DNA of 64,000 bases from Zoogloea sp041911615 (GTDB lineage Bacteria; Pseudomonadota; Gammaproteobacteria; Burkholderiales; Rhodocyclaceae): the NCBI RefSeq assembly GCF_041911615.1, contig NZ_JAYROR010000074.1, positions 3,310 to 67,309 on the forward strand, in the 5' to 3' direction. A model generated the notes under the pieces. It was not told the origin of the DNA, searched no databases, and saw nothing but the letters and a program-made list of their open reading frames with translations. Below, piece after piece: positions 1 to 10,374 of this stretch (its first letter is position 1; the number at the start of each line of letters is the position of its first letter). Made by a program: the position numbers and the translations under genes.

Positions 1-392
1 GGCACCGCCACCGCCCTGATCTTCGGCGGGTCCACCGACTCCCGCAGCGCGAACACCCGCACCTCGCGCCCTTCCGCCAGCACCGTGTCGCCACGCCGGG
101 CGGTGTGGCGCATCGTGAAGCTCTTGCCGCCCCAGCTGTCCACCCAGCTCTCGATCTCGATGTCCTCGCCGTAGGTGGCGGGGGCGCGGAAGCTGGCCTG
201 GGCGTCCACCAGGGGCGTGCCGATGATGCCGGAGTCGGGCTCGGTGTCGCGCCAGCTGGGCACGCCGCAGGCGGTGAAGAACTCCCGGCTGGCGGTGTCG
301 AACCATCTGAAGTAATTGGAAAAATGCACGATCTGGGCCGGGTCGCAGTCGACGAAGGCGACCCGCAGGCGATGGATGTGGCGTCGCGCCAT
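1..392 (-). CDS. acyl-CoA thioesterase, 4-hydroxybenzoyl-CoA thioesterase-like hotdog protein (partial)
   Basis: The gene runs off the left edge of the window, so only the N-terminal ~130 residues are visible. The protein opens MARRHIHRLRVAFVDCDPAQ and continues with IVHFSNYFRWFD. This D-x-DPA-x-IV-x-F-x-NYF pattern is typical of the 4-hydroxybenzoyl-CoA thioesterase branch of the hotdog fold, where the Asp of the DP motif is catalytic. It is probably the last visible gene of a leftward operon, 125 bp after the CoA-transferase. There it could release free aromatic acid from the aroyl-CoA made by thiolysis. The substrate is inferred from context. The ATG at 392 is preceded by a GGAGAA Shine-Dalgarno. 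Confidence 0.8.
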   Translation of the reverse strand, partial: MARRHIHRLRVAFVDCDPAQIVHFSNYFRWFDTASREFFTACGVPSWRDTEPDSGIIGTPLVDAQASFRAPATYGEDIEIESWVDSWGGKSFTMRHTARRGDTVLAEGREVRVFALRESVDPPKIRAVAV

Positions 393-517
393 GAATGTTC
401 TCCTTGATGGGTCTGGCGCCGGGGTTCTTCCGTAACGGCAGAAAAATGCGGCCGCCGGTTGCCCGGCTGGCCGCAGGAACAAGCCGATACCACCCGGCTG
501 CCGCGTCGGTGCTGACC

Positions 518-2080
518 TCAGCGGCCGCCGATCCGCTCGGCGAGTTGCCCCCATTCGGGCTGGAACAGGCCGGCGTCCATCAGCTGCACGTCGCGCATGA
601 TCGGCGGGAAGGCCATGTGGGCCACGATGTCGCGCTCGATGTCGATGCCGGGGGCCACCTCGAGCAGTTCCATGCCTTCGGGCGTGAGGCGGAACACCGC
701 GCGCTCGGTGACGTAGAGCACCGTCTGGCCGACGCTGGCGGCGTAGTGGCCGCTGAAGGTGATCTGCTCCACGTGGTCGATGAACTTGCGGCTCTTGCCT
801 TCCTTGACGATCTTCAGCCGCCCGTCCGCGACGCCGATCTCCAGCCCGCCGGCGGTGAAGGTGCCGCAGAACACCACCTTCTTGGCGTTCTGGGTGATGT
901 TGATGAAACCGCCGCAGCCCACCGGGCGGCCGCTGAACTTGCTCACGTTGACGTTGCCGTGGCCGTCGGTCTGGGCCAGGCCCAGGAAGGCCACGTCGAT
1001 GCCGCCGCCGTCGTAAAAGTCGAACTGGGCCGGCTGCTCCACCACCGCCTCGGCGTTGGAGGCGTGGCCGAAATCCAGCCCGGCGGCCGGCACGCCGCCA
1101 ATGGGGCCAGTCTCCAGCGTGAGCGCCATCAGGTGCTCGATCTTCTCTTCCGCCGCCACCGCGGCCAGGCCCTCCGGCATGCCGATGCCGAGGTTCACCA
1201 CCGCGCCGGGCTTGAGCTCCATCGCGGCACGGCGGGCGATGATCTTGCGTTCGTCCAGCGGCAGCGCCTGCATGGCCCGGGTCGGCACCTTGATGTCGCC
1301 GGCGTACACCGGGTTGAAGTAGGTGCCCATGGTCTGCAGGTGGTTCTCGGGCCGGCCGATCACGAGGTAGTCCACCAGGATGCCGGGGATCTTCACGTCC
1401 TTGGGGTGCAGGGTGCCGTTCTTGACGATGTGCTCCACCTGCACGATGACGATGCCGCCGCTGGCCCGCGCCGCCTGGGCGATGGACAGCGATTCAAGCA
1501 GCACGCCCTCGCGGGCCATCGACACGTTGCCGTTCTCGTCGGCAAACGAGCCGCGCAGCAGGGCCACGTCCACCTTGGGGTTGCGGAAGTACAGCCACTC
1601 CTCGCCGTCCAGGTGCACCACCTCGACCAGGTCTTCGGTGGCCGAGGCGTTCACCTTGGCGCCCTCGATGCGCGGATCGACGAAGGTTTCGAGCCCCACC
1701 TTGGAGAGGAAGCCCGGCCGCCGCCCGGCGATCTGCTTGGGCAGCTGCACCAGCACGCCTTGCGGCAGGTTGTAGGCCTCGATCCTGTTTTCCATGATGA
1801 GGCGCATCAGCTCCGGCCCGCCCACGCCGAAGTGGCCGCCGACGATGCGCTTGAGCAGGCCTTCGCGGGCGAAGTGATGGACGCCGCGGTCCTTGCCGTT
1901 GCCCACGCCGGTGGCGTGGTACAGGGTGAGATCGCGCGGGTGGCCGGTGGCCTCGAAGGATTCGCGGATCGCCTTCACCGCCTCTTCGGCGAAACCCGCC
2001 AGGCCCATGCCGGTGCAGTAAACCGTGGCGCCGTTCTTGACCAGATGCCCCACGTCGGAGGGCGCAATGACTCGTGCCAT
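518..2080 (-). CDS. acyl-CoA:acetate/3-ketoacid CoA-transferase (fused alpha-beta, YdiF-like)
   Basis: A 520-aa class I CoA-transferase with the alpha and beta halves fused in one chain. The N-terminal half has the glycine-rich CoA-transferase pattern around residues 15-100. The C-terminal half carries TLETGPIGGVP, whose Glu is the expected residue that forms the glutamyl-CoA intermediate. Family members move CoA between short-chain acyl-CoA, acetate and 3-ketoacids. Here it could activate or recycle acids of the side-chain oxidation pathway. It starts 10 bp after the SDR stop and belongs to the same leftward operon. The exact acyl substrate cannot be read from sequence. Confidence 0.85.
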   Translation of the reverse strand: MARVIAPSDVGHLVKNGATVYCTGMGLAGFAEEAVKAIRESFEATGHPRDLTLYHATGVGNGKDRGVHHFAREGLLKRIVGGHFGVGGPELMRLIMENRIEAYNLPQGVLVQLPKQIAGRRPGFLSKVGLETFVDPRIEGAKVNASATEDLVEVVHLDGEEWLYFRNPKVDVALLRGSFADENGNVSMAREGVLLESLSIAQAARASGGIVIVQVEHIVKNGTLHPKDVKIPGILVDYLVIGRPENHLQTMGTYFNPVYAGDIKVPTRAMQALPLDERKIIARRAAMELKPGAVVNLGIGMPEGLAAVAAEEKIEHLMALTLETGPIGGVPAAGLDFGHASNAEAVVEQPAQFDFYDGGGIDVAFLGLAQTDGHGNVNVSKFSGRPVGCGGFINITQNAKKVVFCGTFTAGGLEIGVADGRLKIVKEGKSRKFIDHVEQITFSGHYAASVGQTVLYVTERAVFRLTPEGMELLEVAPGIDIERDIVAHMAFPPIMRDVQLMDAGLFQPEWGQLAERIGGR

Positions 2081-2090
2081 CGTCGCCCCC

Positions 2091-2858
<768 letters not shown>

Positions 2859-2904
2859 GTGCTGTCTCCTTCCACTGGCCGGCGCGAGGCCGGCGCTGTC
2901 ATTT

Positions 2905-3100
2905 TTATCGGTGCGAATTCATGCGCAGCGATGCGTCGAAAACCTTGCGCAGCCCGGCCCTGTCTCCGCGGGCGAATGAAGTCGCCCCTACAAAAGCCAG
3001 CGCACCGCCCCCTTGTGGGTGCGAATTCATTCGCACAACACGCGTTGAACGACGGACACGGCGGGGTCGGCCCCAGCGCGCGAAGGTATTCGCCCTCGCG
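2905..3100. repeat. intergenic cluster of degenerate GCGAATTCATTCGC palindromic repeats
   Basis: The gap between the SDR and thiolase genes holds several partial copies of the palindromic repeat seen complete at 25114 and 28148. Examples are GCGGGCGAATGAAGTCGCCC near 2967 and GTGCGAATTCATTCGCAC near 3020. The elements are degenerate, and none forms the full 25-bp-arm structure. They sit inside what otherwise looks like one operon. Confidence 0.6.
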
Positions 3101-3104
3101 GCGC

Positions 3105-4355
<1,251 letters not shown>

Positions 4356-4359
4356 GGGC

Positions 4360-5118
4360 TTAACCTTTCTTCCGGTTGAGGAATTCCTGCATGCGGCGGT
4401 TGGCTTCGTCGCTGCTCTGGGCGATCGCGGCCGCGAGGGATTCGGTGTAGAGGCCGTTGGCCATGGACATGTCGCCGATGTTGGCGACAGCGGTGATCGA
4501 CGCCCAGTTGGAGAGCGGCGCGTTGGTGGCGATCTGGCGGGCGAGCTTCATGGCCTCGGCCAGCGCCTCGCCTTCTTCGACGAGGTAGTGCGACAGGCCG
4601 AGGCGGTAGCCGTCTTCGGCGTTGTAGCGGCGGCCGGTGAGCATCATCTCGGTCATGCGGTCGGGGCCGATGATCTTGGAGACGCGCACCGAGGCGCCGC
4701 CGCCCACGAAGATGCCGCGCTGGCCTTCCGGCAGCTGGTAGAAGGTCGTCTTGTCGGCCACGCGGACGTGGGTGCTGGTGGCGAGCTCGAGCCCGCCGCC
4801 CACCACCGCGCCGTGCAGCGCCGACACCACCGGCCGGCCGCCGAACTGGATCTTCTGGAAGACCCGGTGCCACCACTGGGAGTGCTGCAGCACCTCGAAG
4901 GGCGAGCGGATCTGGTGTTCCGACAGGTCCAGCCCGGCCGAGAAGTGCGCGCCCTCGCCGGACAGCACCACCACCGTGGCGTCGGCGCCGAGGCTGTCGA
5001 AGCAGGCTTCCAGATCCTCCAGCAGGCCGTTATTCACCGCGTTGCGCTTGGCCGGCCGGTTGAGCCGGATGTGGGCGATGCTGTCTTCGAGGGTGACCAG
5101 GATGTTTTCGTAGTTCAT
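4360..5118 (-). CDS. enoyl-CoA hydratase/isomerase (crotonase) family protein
   Basis: A 252-aa crotonase-fold protein. The oxyanion-hole segments (HFSAGLDL and GAVVGGGLELA) are present. Both acid/base glutamates are present too: Glu in GGGLELA and Glu in QLPEGQRG, the positions used by true enoyl-CoA hydratases. It should hydrate a cinnamoyl-CoA-type enoyl-CoA to the 3-hydroxyacyl-CoA for the downstream SDR and thiolase. The presence of a dehydrogenase and thiolase argues for the beta-oxidative route rather than hydratase/aldolase cleavage to an aldehyde. It is 59 bp after the ligase and 4 bp before the thiolase, on the same strand. Confidence 0.87.
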   Translation of the reverse strand: MNYENILVTLEDSIAHIRLNRPAKRNAVNNGLLEDLEACFDSLGADATVVVLSGEGAHFSAGLDLSEHQIRSPFEVLQHSQWWHRVFQKIQFGGRPVVSALHGAVVGGGLELATSTHVRVADKTTFYQLPEGQRGIFVGGGASVRVSKIIGPDRMTEMMLTGRRYNAEDGYRLGLSHYLVEEGEALAEAMKLARQIATNAPLSNWASITAVANIGDMSMANGLYTESLAAAIAQSSDEANRRMQEFLNRKKG

Positions 5119-5177
5119 GCTCTTTCCTTGTTGTGGCACGCGGGGGTGCTGTTCTCCCGGTTCGTGCGTGTTGCTCT

Positions 5178-7049
5178 TCAGGCTGCCCCGGCCGGCAGGA
5201 TCACGCTGTGGTCCGGCTCGTCGGCGTGCAGGCGCAGCACCAGATCGGCACGGCGCGTCAGCACGAGGCGCTGGTTGATGTAGCCCTTGTCGGTGATCTC
5301 CCCGGCGTCGATGGAGGGCGGCTCCACCAGCAGCATCGCCCGCGCCGCCGAGCCCGCCGAACCGCCACCTTCCTTCTTGAGCCGCGCGAGGCCGCGGGCG
5401 ACCATCGCGCGCACCGAGGGCTGGTGCAGCAGTTCTTCCACCGACGCATCCGGCGGCAGGTTGGCGGAGAGCTTTCGCAGCTCGGGGATGTTGGGGAAGA
5501 TCAGGAAGCCGATCTCGTCGCGGTCGTGGCCGGTGACCACGATGTCCTGAGCCACCGGCACCAGGGCGTCGAGGCCCTTCATGCGCAGCGCGCCCACATG
5601 CACCCAGGTGCCGGTGACGAGCTTGAAGTCCTCGCCCACGCGACCGTCGAAGAGCAGGCCCTTCTGGGGCTTGGTGGGGTCGACGAACTCGACCGCGTCG
5701 CCGATCTTGTAGAAGCCTTCCTCGTCGAAGGCGGCCTTCGACAGCTCGGGCAGCTTCCAGTAGCCGGGCATCACGTTGTGGCCGCGCACCCGCACTTCCA
5801 TCTTGTCGGCGGACGGCACCAGCTTGAGCTCGGTGCCGGGGATGGGGATGCCGATCACGCCGGAGCGCTCCGGCGCGAAGTGGCTGTCGGTGCATAGCGG
5901 CGCGGTTTCCGTCGAACCCCAGCCCGACACCAGCGGCACCTGGAAGCCCAGGGTCTCCAGTGACAGGCGGTTGAGCTCGTCGTACAAGTGCTGGGGCAGC
6001 GCGGCGGCGGCGTAGAAGATCACCTGCAGGTTCTTGAAGAAGGCTTCCCGCAGGCCGGCGTCCTCGTGGAGCGCCGACACCAGCATGTCGAAGCCCCGCG
6101 GCACGTTGAGATACACCGTGGGCGACACTTCGCGCAGGTTCTTCAGGCTGGTCTCGAACACGCCCGGCACCGGCTTGCCGGCGTCGAGGTAAAGGGTGCC
6201 GCCGTTACGCAGCACCATGTTGAAGTTGTGATTGCTGCCGAAGGTGTGGCTCCAGGGCAGCCAATCCACGATCACCGGCGGCTCGGCTTCGAGGAAGGGC
6301 CAGATCTGCGCCTTGGCCTGCTGGTTGGAGCAGATCATGTGCTGGGTGTTGATGACCGCCTTCGGCGCCCCCACGGAGCCCGAGGTGAACAGGAACTTGG
6401 CGATGGTCTCGCCATTGACCTGGGCGTAGGCGGCATCCACCGCCCCCGCGTCGGTGCGTTCGAGCAGCGCGGAAAACGGCACCGCGGGCACCGCCCCCTC
6501 GCCCGGGCCACCGGCCGTGCCGGCCACCACCACCCCGTCGTGGAGCGGCGCGATGGCCGCCAGCGCCTGGGCAAAGCGGGCGTGGTGCTCGACGAAGATC
6601 ACCCCCGGCCGGATGTGCTCGATATTGCTCTTGAGCTTGGCGAAATCCTTCGACACCAGCGAATACGCCTGGGAGATCGCCGATATCGGCACCCCAACGT
6701 GCATCGCCGCCAGCATCAAAATGGCGTGCTCGACGCTGTTGTCGGAGAGCACCACCACCGGGCGCTCGGCCGACAGCCGTTGCCCGAGCAGCCAGGTGGC
6801 CGCGGCACGCACACGGGCCAGGGCCTCGGCATAGTTCACCCGCACCCATTCGCCATCGAAGCCGCGCTCCGCGATGAAGGTGCGCTCGGGCGCCTCCGCA
6901 GCCCAGCGCTCCAGGTGTTCGCCGAGCCGCAGCGGCACGGTGCCGAGCGCCATCGGCGAGCGCAGGATGCGGCTGCCGTCGGCACGGTGCTCCACCGTTA
7001 CGGTGGCCGGCGCAAAGAGCCGGGCCGGATCACGCATGATCGTCGTCAT
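5178..7049 (-). CDS. feruloyl-CoA synthase-like acyl-CoA ligase
   Basis: A 623-aa ANL-superfamily adenylate-forming ligase. It shows the P-loop LFTSGSVGAPKAVINT near residue 220, the A5-type GWGSTETAP, and a DGRVGEDFKL hinge. The distinctive N-terminus (MRDPARLFAPATVTVE) and overall pattern match the feruloyl-CoA synthase branch. That branch ATP-dependently converts hydroxycinnamates or phenylpropanoates to CoA thioesters. It starts 12 bp after the binding-protein gene, with an AAGGAG Shine-Dalgarno. It would be the entry reaction of the pathway. Ferulate, coumarate or 3-(4-hydroxyphenyl)propanoate are all plausible substrates; sequence alone does not decide. Confidence 0.85.
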   Translation of the reverse strand: MTTIMRDPARLFAPATVTVEHRADGSRILRSPMALGTVPLRLGEHLERWAAEAPERTFIAERGFDGEWVRVNYAEALARVRAAATWLLGQRLSAERPVVVLSDNSVEHAILMLAAMHVGVPISAISQAYSLVSKDFAKLKSNIEHIRPGVIFVEHHARFAQALAAIAPLHDGVVVAGTAGGPGEGAVPAVPFSALLERTDAGAVDAAYAQVNGETIAKFLFTSGSVGAPKAVINTQHMICSNQQAKAQIWPFLEAEPPVIVDWLPWSHTFGSNHNFNMVLRNGGTLYLDAGKPVPGVFETSLKNLREVSPTVYLNVPRGFDMLVSALHEDAGLREAFFKNLQVIFYAAAALPQHLYDELNRLSLETLGFQVPLVSGWGSTETAPLCTDSHFAPERSGVIGIPIPGTELKLVPSADKMEVRVRGHNVMPGYWKLPELSKAAFDEEGFYKIGDAVEFVDPTKPQKGLLFDGRVGEDFKLVTGTWVHVGALRMKGLDALVPVAQDIVVTGHDRDEIGFLIFPNIPELRKLSANLPPDASVEELLHQPSVRAMVARGLARLKKEGGGSAGSAARAMLLVEPPSIDAGEITDKGYINQRLVLTRRADLVLRLHADEPDHSVILPAGAA

Positions 7050-7061
7050 CGTCCGCGCTCC

Positions 7062-8201
7062 TTATTTGCCGGAAATGATCTTCCACTCGCCGCCGGTCAC
7101 GCGCACCAGCACCCGGGCGCGCTCGTCGAGACCGAAGTGATCGGACGCGCTCATGTTGAACACGCCGTGAGCGCCGGCCACCTCGCGCTCGCTCTCCAGG
7201 GCGTCGCGCAGGCCCTTGCGGAAGGCCGGCGTGCCCGGTTTGCCAGCCTTGAGCGCGGCGGGCACGGCCTTCTCGATGAGCTTGTAGGCATCGAAGGCGT
7301 AGGCGCCGAAGGACGACACATTGCCCGGGCCGTACTTGGCCTCGTACAGCTTGATGTAATCGAGCGCCGGCTTCTTGGAGGGGTGCGAATCCGGCAACTG
7401 GGCCGCCACCGCCACCGGGCCGATGGGCAGGATGCCGCCTTCGACGGCCTTGCCGCCGACCTTCAGGAACTCCTTGTTGGCGGCGGCGTGGGTCTGGTAG
7501 ATCTGGCCCTTGTAGCCGCGCTCGAACAGCGTGGAATGGGGCAGCGCGGCGGGCGTGCCGGAGCCGGCGATCATCACCGCGTCGGGCTTGGCCGCGACGA
7601 GCTTGAGCACCTGGCCGCTCACCGAGGTATCCACCCGGTTGTAGCGCTCCACGGCCACCAGCTTGATGCCGGCCGCGTCGGCGGCGGCAGTGATCTGCTT
7701 GAGCCAGTCTTCGCCATACGGGTCGTTGAAGCCGATGAAGCCCAGCGTCTTCACGCCGGTTTCGCGCATGTGGCCCACCAGCGCCTTGGCCATCAGCGAG
7801 TTGTGCTGGGGCGCGCGGAACACCCAGGTGTTCTTGGCGGCGGGCAGATCCACCGGACACATGGCGACCTGCGGCGTGGCGGTCTCGTTGGCCACTTCGG
7901 CGATCGCCGCGCAGGCCGGGGTGCTGGACGAGCCGACCAGCACATCCACCTCGTCTTCGGTGACGAGCTTGCGGGCGTTCTTGGTGGCCTGGCCGGGGTC
8001 GGTGGCGTCGTCCAGCACGATGTAGTTGATCTTCTCGCCGGCGATGGTGGTCGGCAGGATCGCGGAGGTGTTCTTCTCGGGAATCCCGAGGGAGGCCGCC
8101 GGGCCGGTGGCCGAGACGGACACGCCGATGTTGATGTCGGCTTGAGCCAGGCCGCTTGCGGCCAGCAGGACGAGGGTGGGCAGTGCGCGACGCTTCATCA
8201 T
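7062..8201 (-). CDS. Liv-type ABC transporter substrate-binding protein
   Basis: A 379-aa periplasmic binding protein with a signal peptide (MMKRRALPTLVLLAASGLAQ, then A). It has the type I fold of the branched-chain amino acid/aromatic acid binding family (INIGVSVSATGPAASLGIPE, later GYKGQIYQTHAAANKEF). It leads the catabolic operon, while the matching permeases and ATPases form a separate operon at 11.3-15.0 kb. The likely ligand is the aromatic acid degraded here. An ATG at 8198 is an equally possible start; GGAGGAG lies upstream. Confidence 0.88.
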   Translation of the reverse strand: MMKRRALPTLVLLAASGLAQADINIGVSVSATGPAASLGIPEKNTSAILPTTIAGEKINYIVLDDATDPGQATKNARKLVTEDEVDVLVGSSSTPACAAIAEVANETATPQVAMCPVDLPAAKNTWVFRAPQHNSLMAKALVGHMRETGVKTLGFIGFNDPYGEDWLKQITAAADAAGIKLVAVERYNRVDTSVSGQVLKLVAAKPDAVMIAGSGTPAALPHSTLFERGYKGQIYQTHAAANKEFLKVGGKAVEGGILPIGPVAVAAQLPDSHPSKKPALDYIKLYEAKYGPGNVSSFGAYAFDAYKLIEKAVPAALKAGKPGTPAFRKGLRDALESEREVAGAHGVFNMSASDHFGLDERARVLVRVTGGEWKIISGK

Positions 8202-8221
8202 GATCTTGTCTCCTCCGTGGG

Positions 8222-8330
8222 TTCGAGCCCGTTTGTTTGTATCAGATATGAGATTTTGAACGGCGAGACAAATATACTTTAGAATATCTCGCGGATGCAA
8301 TAGATCGTATTTGATATTTCGGAGGAGACC
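8222..8330. promoter_or_regulatory. divergent promoter region with TATCAGATA palindrome and TTTGATATTT box
   Basis: An AT-rich interval separates the leftward catabolic operon from the rightward acyl-CoA dehydrogenase. It contains TATCAGATA (8240-8248), AAATATACTTTA (near 8270) and GTATTTGATATTTC (8307-8320), followed by GGAGGAG (8321) before the ATG at 8331. Closely similar pieces occur upstream of the transporter operon at 15.0 kb, which suggests a shared regulator. The local BoxR-like protein is the natural candidate, but that is inference. Confidence 0.55.
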
Positions 8331-10139
8331 ATGAATCACTACCACGCCCCCCTGCGCGACATGCGCTTCGTGATCCACGAACTCGTCGGCAGCGCCCCGA
8401 TCTGCGCGCTGCCCGCCTACGCCGACTGCGACGCCGGCCTGATCGACGCAGTGCTCGACGAAGCCGGCCGCTTCGCCGGCGAGGTGCTCTCGCCCCTCAA
8501 CCCGGTGGGCGACCGGGACGGCGCCCGCTGGCAGACCGGCGCCGACGGCAAGGGCGAAGTGCTTACCGCCGCCGGCTTTGCCGATGCCTACCGGCACTTT
8601 GCCGACGGCGGCTGGATGGCGCTGCCCTGCCCGCCCGACTTTGGCGGCCAGGGCCTGCCGCGCCTGCTGGCGGTGGCAGTGAGCGAGATGTGGAAGTCGG
8701 CCAACCTGTCGTTCTCCCATGTGGTGACGCTCACCCACGGTGCCATCGAGGCGCTGACCATCGCCGGCTCCGACGCGATGAAGGCCACCTGGCTGCCGAA
8801 GCTCGTCTCCGGCGAATGGACCGGCACCATGAACATCACCGAGCCCCAGGCCGGCTCGGACCTCGCCGCCATCAACTGCAAGGCCGTGCCGCAGCCGGAC
8901 GGCAGCTACCGCATCAGCGGCCAGAAGATCTTCATCACCTACGGCGACCACGACATGGCCGCCAACATCGTGCATCTGGTGCTAGCCCGCACGCCGGACG
9001 CCCCGCCGGGGGTCAAGGGCCTGTCGCTGTTCATCGTGCCCAAGTTCATCCTCGATGCGGACGGCAATCCGGGCGAGCACAACGACGTGTATTGCACGTC
9101 CATCGAGCACAAGCTGGGCGTGCATGGCAGCCCCACCACCACGCTCGTGCACGGCGACCACGGCGGCTCCACGGGCTACCTGATCGGCGCGCTCGGCCGC
9201 GGGCTGGAAATCATGTTCGTGATGATGAACTCGGCGCGGCTGTCGGTGGGCACCGAGGGCCTGGGCGTCGCCCAGCGGGCCTGGCAGCTGGCGTCGGAAT
9301 ACGCGAAGGAGCGCGTCCAGGGCGCCGACGTGACCCAGAAGGGCGGCAAGCCGGTGGCCATCGTGCGCCACCCGGACGTGCGCCGGATGCTGATGACGCA
9401 GCGCGCCCACACCGAAGCGATCCGCGCGCTGGCCTACAGCGTGGCGGCGCTGCAGGACGTGGCCCACCAGTCGCCCGATCCGGAAGCCCGCGCCGCCGCC
9501 CACCGCCGCGTCGAATTGCTGACCCCGGTGCTCAAGGGCTGGAGCACCGAGAGCGCGGTAGAGCTCACCTCCCTGGCGATCCAGGTTTTCGGTGGCATGG
9601 GCTTCGTCGAGGAGACCGGCATCGCCCAGTACATGCGCGACGCTCGCATCACCCCAATCTACGAGGGCACCACGGCGATCCAGGCGGCGGACCTCGCCGG
9701 CCGCAAGCTCGCCCGCGACGGCGGCGCCGTGCTCGCCGCGCTGCTGGCCGACATGCGCGCCGATCAAAGCGCCCTCGCCACCACCTACGATGCGAACCTC
9801 GCCGTCATCGCCGCCCGCCTGGGCGCCGGGCTGGACGACCTGGAAGCCGCCGCCAGCGCCATCATCGCGCGCATGGGCAGCCCCCCCGCCGCCGCACTGA
9901 CGGTGGCCGAGCCCTTCCTCAAGCTCGCCGGCACGGTGATCGGCGGCTGGCTGCTGGCCAGGGCCGCGAAGCTCGCCCACGAAGCCATCGCCGCCGGCAG
10001 CAGCGACCCGTTCTACGTCGAAAAGCTCGCCTCGGCGCGCTTCTACACCGACCACCTACTGCCCCGCAGCAGCGGCCTGCGCATCACCGTCGAATCCGAC
10101 AACAGCCTGCTGCTGGGGCTGCCGGACGAAGCGTTCTGA
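8331..10139 (+). CDS. acyl-CoA dehydrogenase, long (DmdC/FadE-like) type
   Basis: A 602-aa flavin acyl-CoA dehydrogenase, longer than the ~380-aa standard because of an extra C-terminal helical domain (about residues 470-602). Seen are the FAD/substrate motif TMNITEPQAGSDLAA, FGGMGFVEETGIAQYMRDAR and YEGTTAIQA, whose Glu is the expected catalytic base. DmdC and related FadE proteins share this length. It could desaturate arylpropanoyl-CoA to cinnamoyl-CoA, letting saturated phenylpropanoids enter the same route. It is transcribed divergently from the ligase operon. GGAGGAG lies 3 nt before the ATG. Substrate is inferred. Confidence 0.87.
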   Translation: MNHYHAPLRDMRFVIHELVGSAPICALPAYADCDAGLIDAVLDEAGRFAGEVLSPLNPVGDRDGARWQTGADGKGEVLTAAGFADAYRHFADGGWMALPCPPDFGGQGLPRLLAVAVSEMWKSANLSFSHVVTLTHGAIEALTIAGSDAMKATWLPKLVSGEWTGTMNITEPQAGSDLAAINCKAVPQPDGSYRISGQKIFITYGDHDMAANIVHLVLARTPDAPPGVKGLSLFIVPKFILDADGNPGEHNDVYCTSIEHKLGVHGSPTTTLVHGDHGGSTGYLIGALGRGLEIMFVMMNSARLSVGTEGLGVAQRAWQLASEYAKERVQGADVTQKGGKPVAIVRHPDVRRMLMTQRAHTEAIRALAYSVAALQDVAHQSPDPEARAAAHRRVELLTPVLKGWSTESAVELTSLAIQVFGGMGFVEETGIAQYMRDARITPIYEGTTAIQAADLAGRKLARDGGAVLAALLADMRADQSALATTYDANLAVIAARLGAGLDDLEAAASAIIARMGSPPAAALTVAEPFLKLAGTVIGGWLLARAAKLAHEAIAAGSSDPFYVEKLASARFYTDHLLPRSSGLRITVESDNSLLLGLPDEAF

Positions 10140-10146
10140 GCGGCCA

Positions 10147-10179
10147 GCCGGCGCGGCCCGTTCAACGGGTCGCGCCGGC
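10147..10179 (+). terminator. GC-rich hairpin after acyl-CoA dehydrogenase
   Basis: Arms GCCGGCGCGGCCCGTT and ACGGGTCGCGCCGGC pair with one mismatch around a very short loop, 7 bp after the dehydrogenase stop. No clear T-run follows, so termination is likely but not certain. Confidence 0.55.
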
Positions 10180-10374
10180 CCGGGCAAGGCGGCATGGCCG
10201 GCGGCCGAGGATGGCGCGCACCCGCAGCGAACGTGTTGACAGGCGACCGAGGGTCATGGAGACCCTCACCCTGGGGGATATTGAGTCGGCGCCGCCTGAA
10301 AATCAGGCACTGGCGGGTCGTCGCAACGCCTCCGCCGCTTCGGCCCATCCACCAGAGCGTGCGCGGGCTGCGCC

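Noticed and set aside
5988..8282. A 764-codon plus-strand frame opposite the ligase and binding-protein genes
   Set aside because: Low-complexity His/Arg/Gly composition, no recognisable domain, and it runs through two well-supported minus-strand genes.
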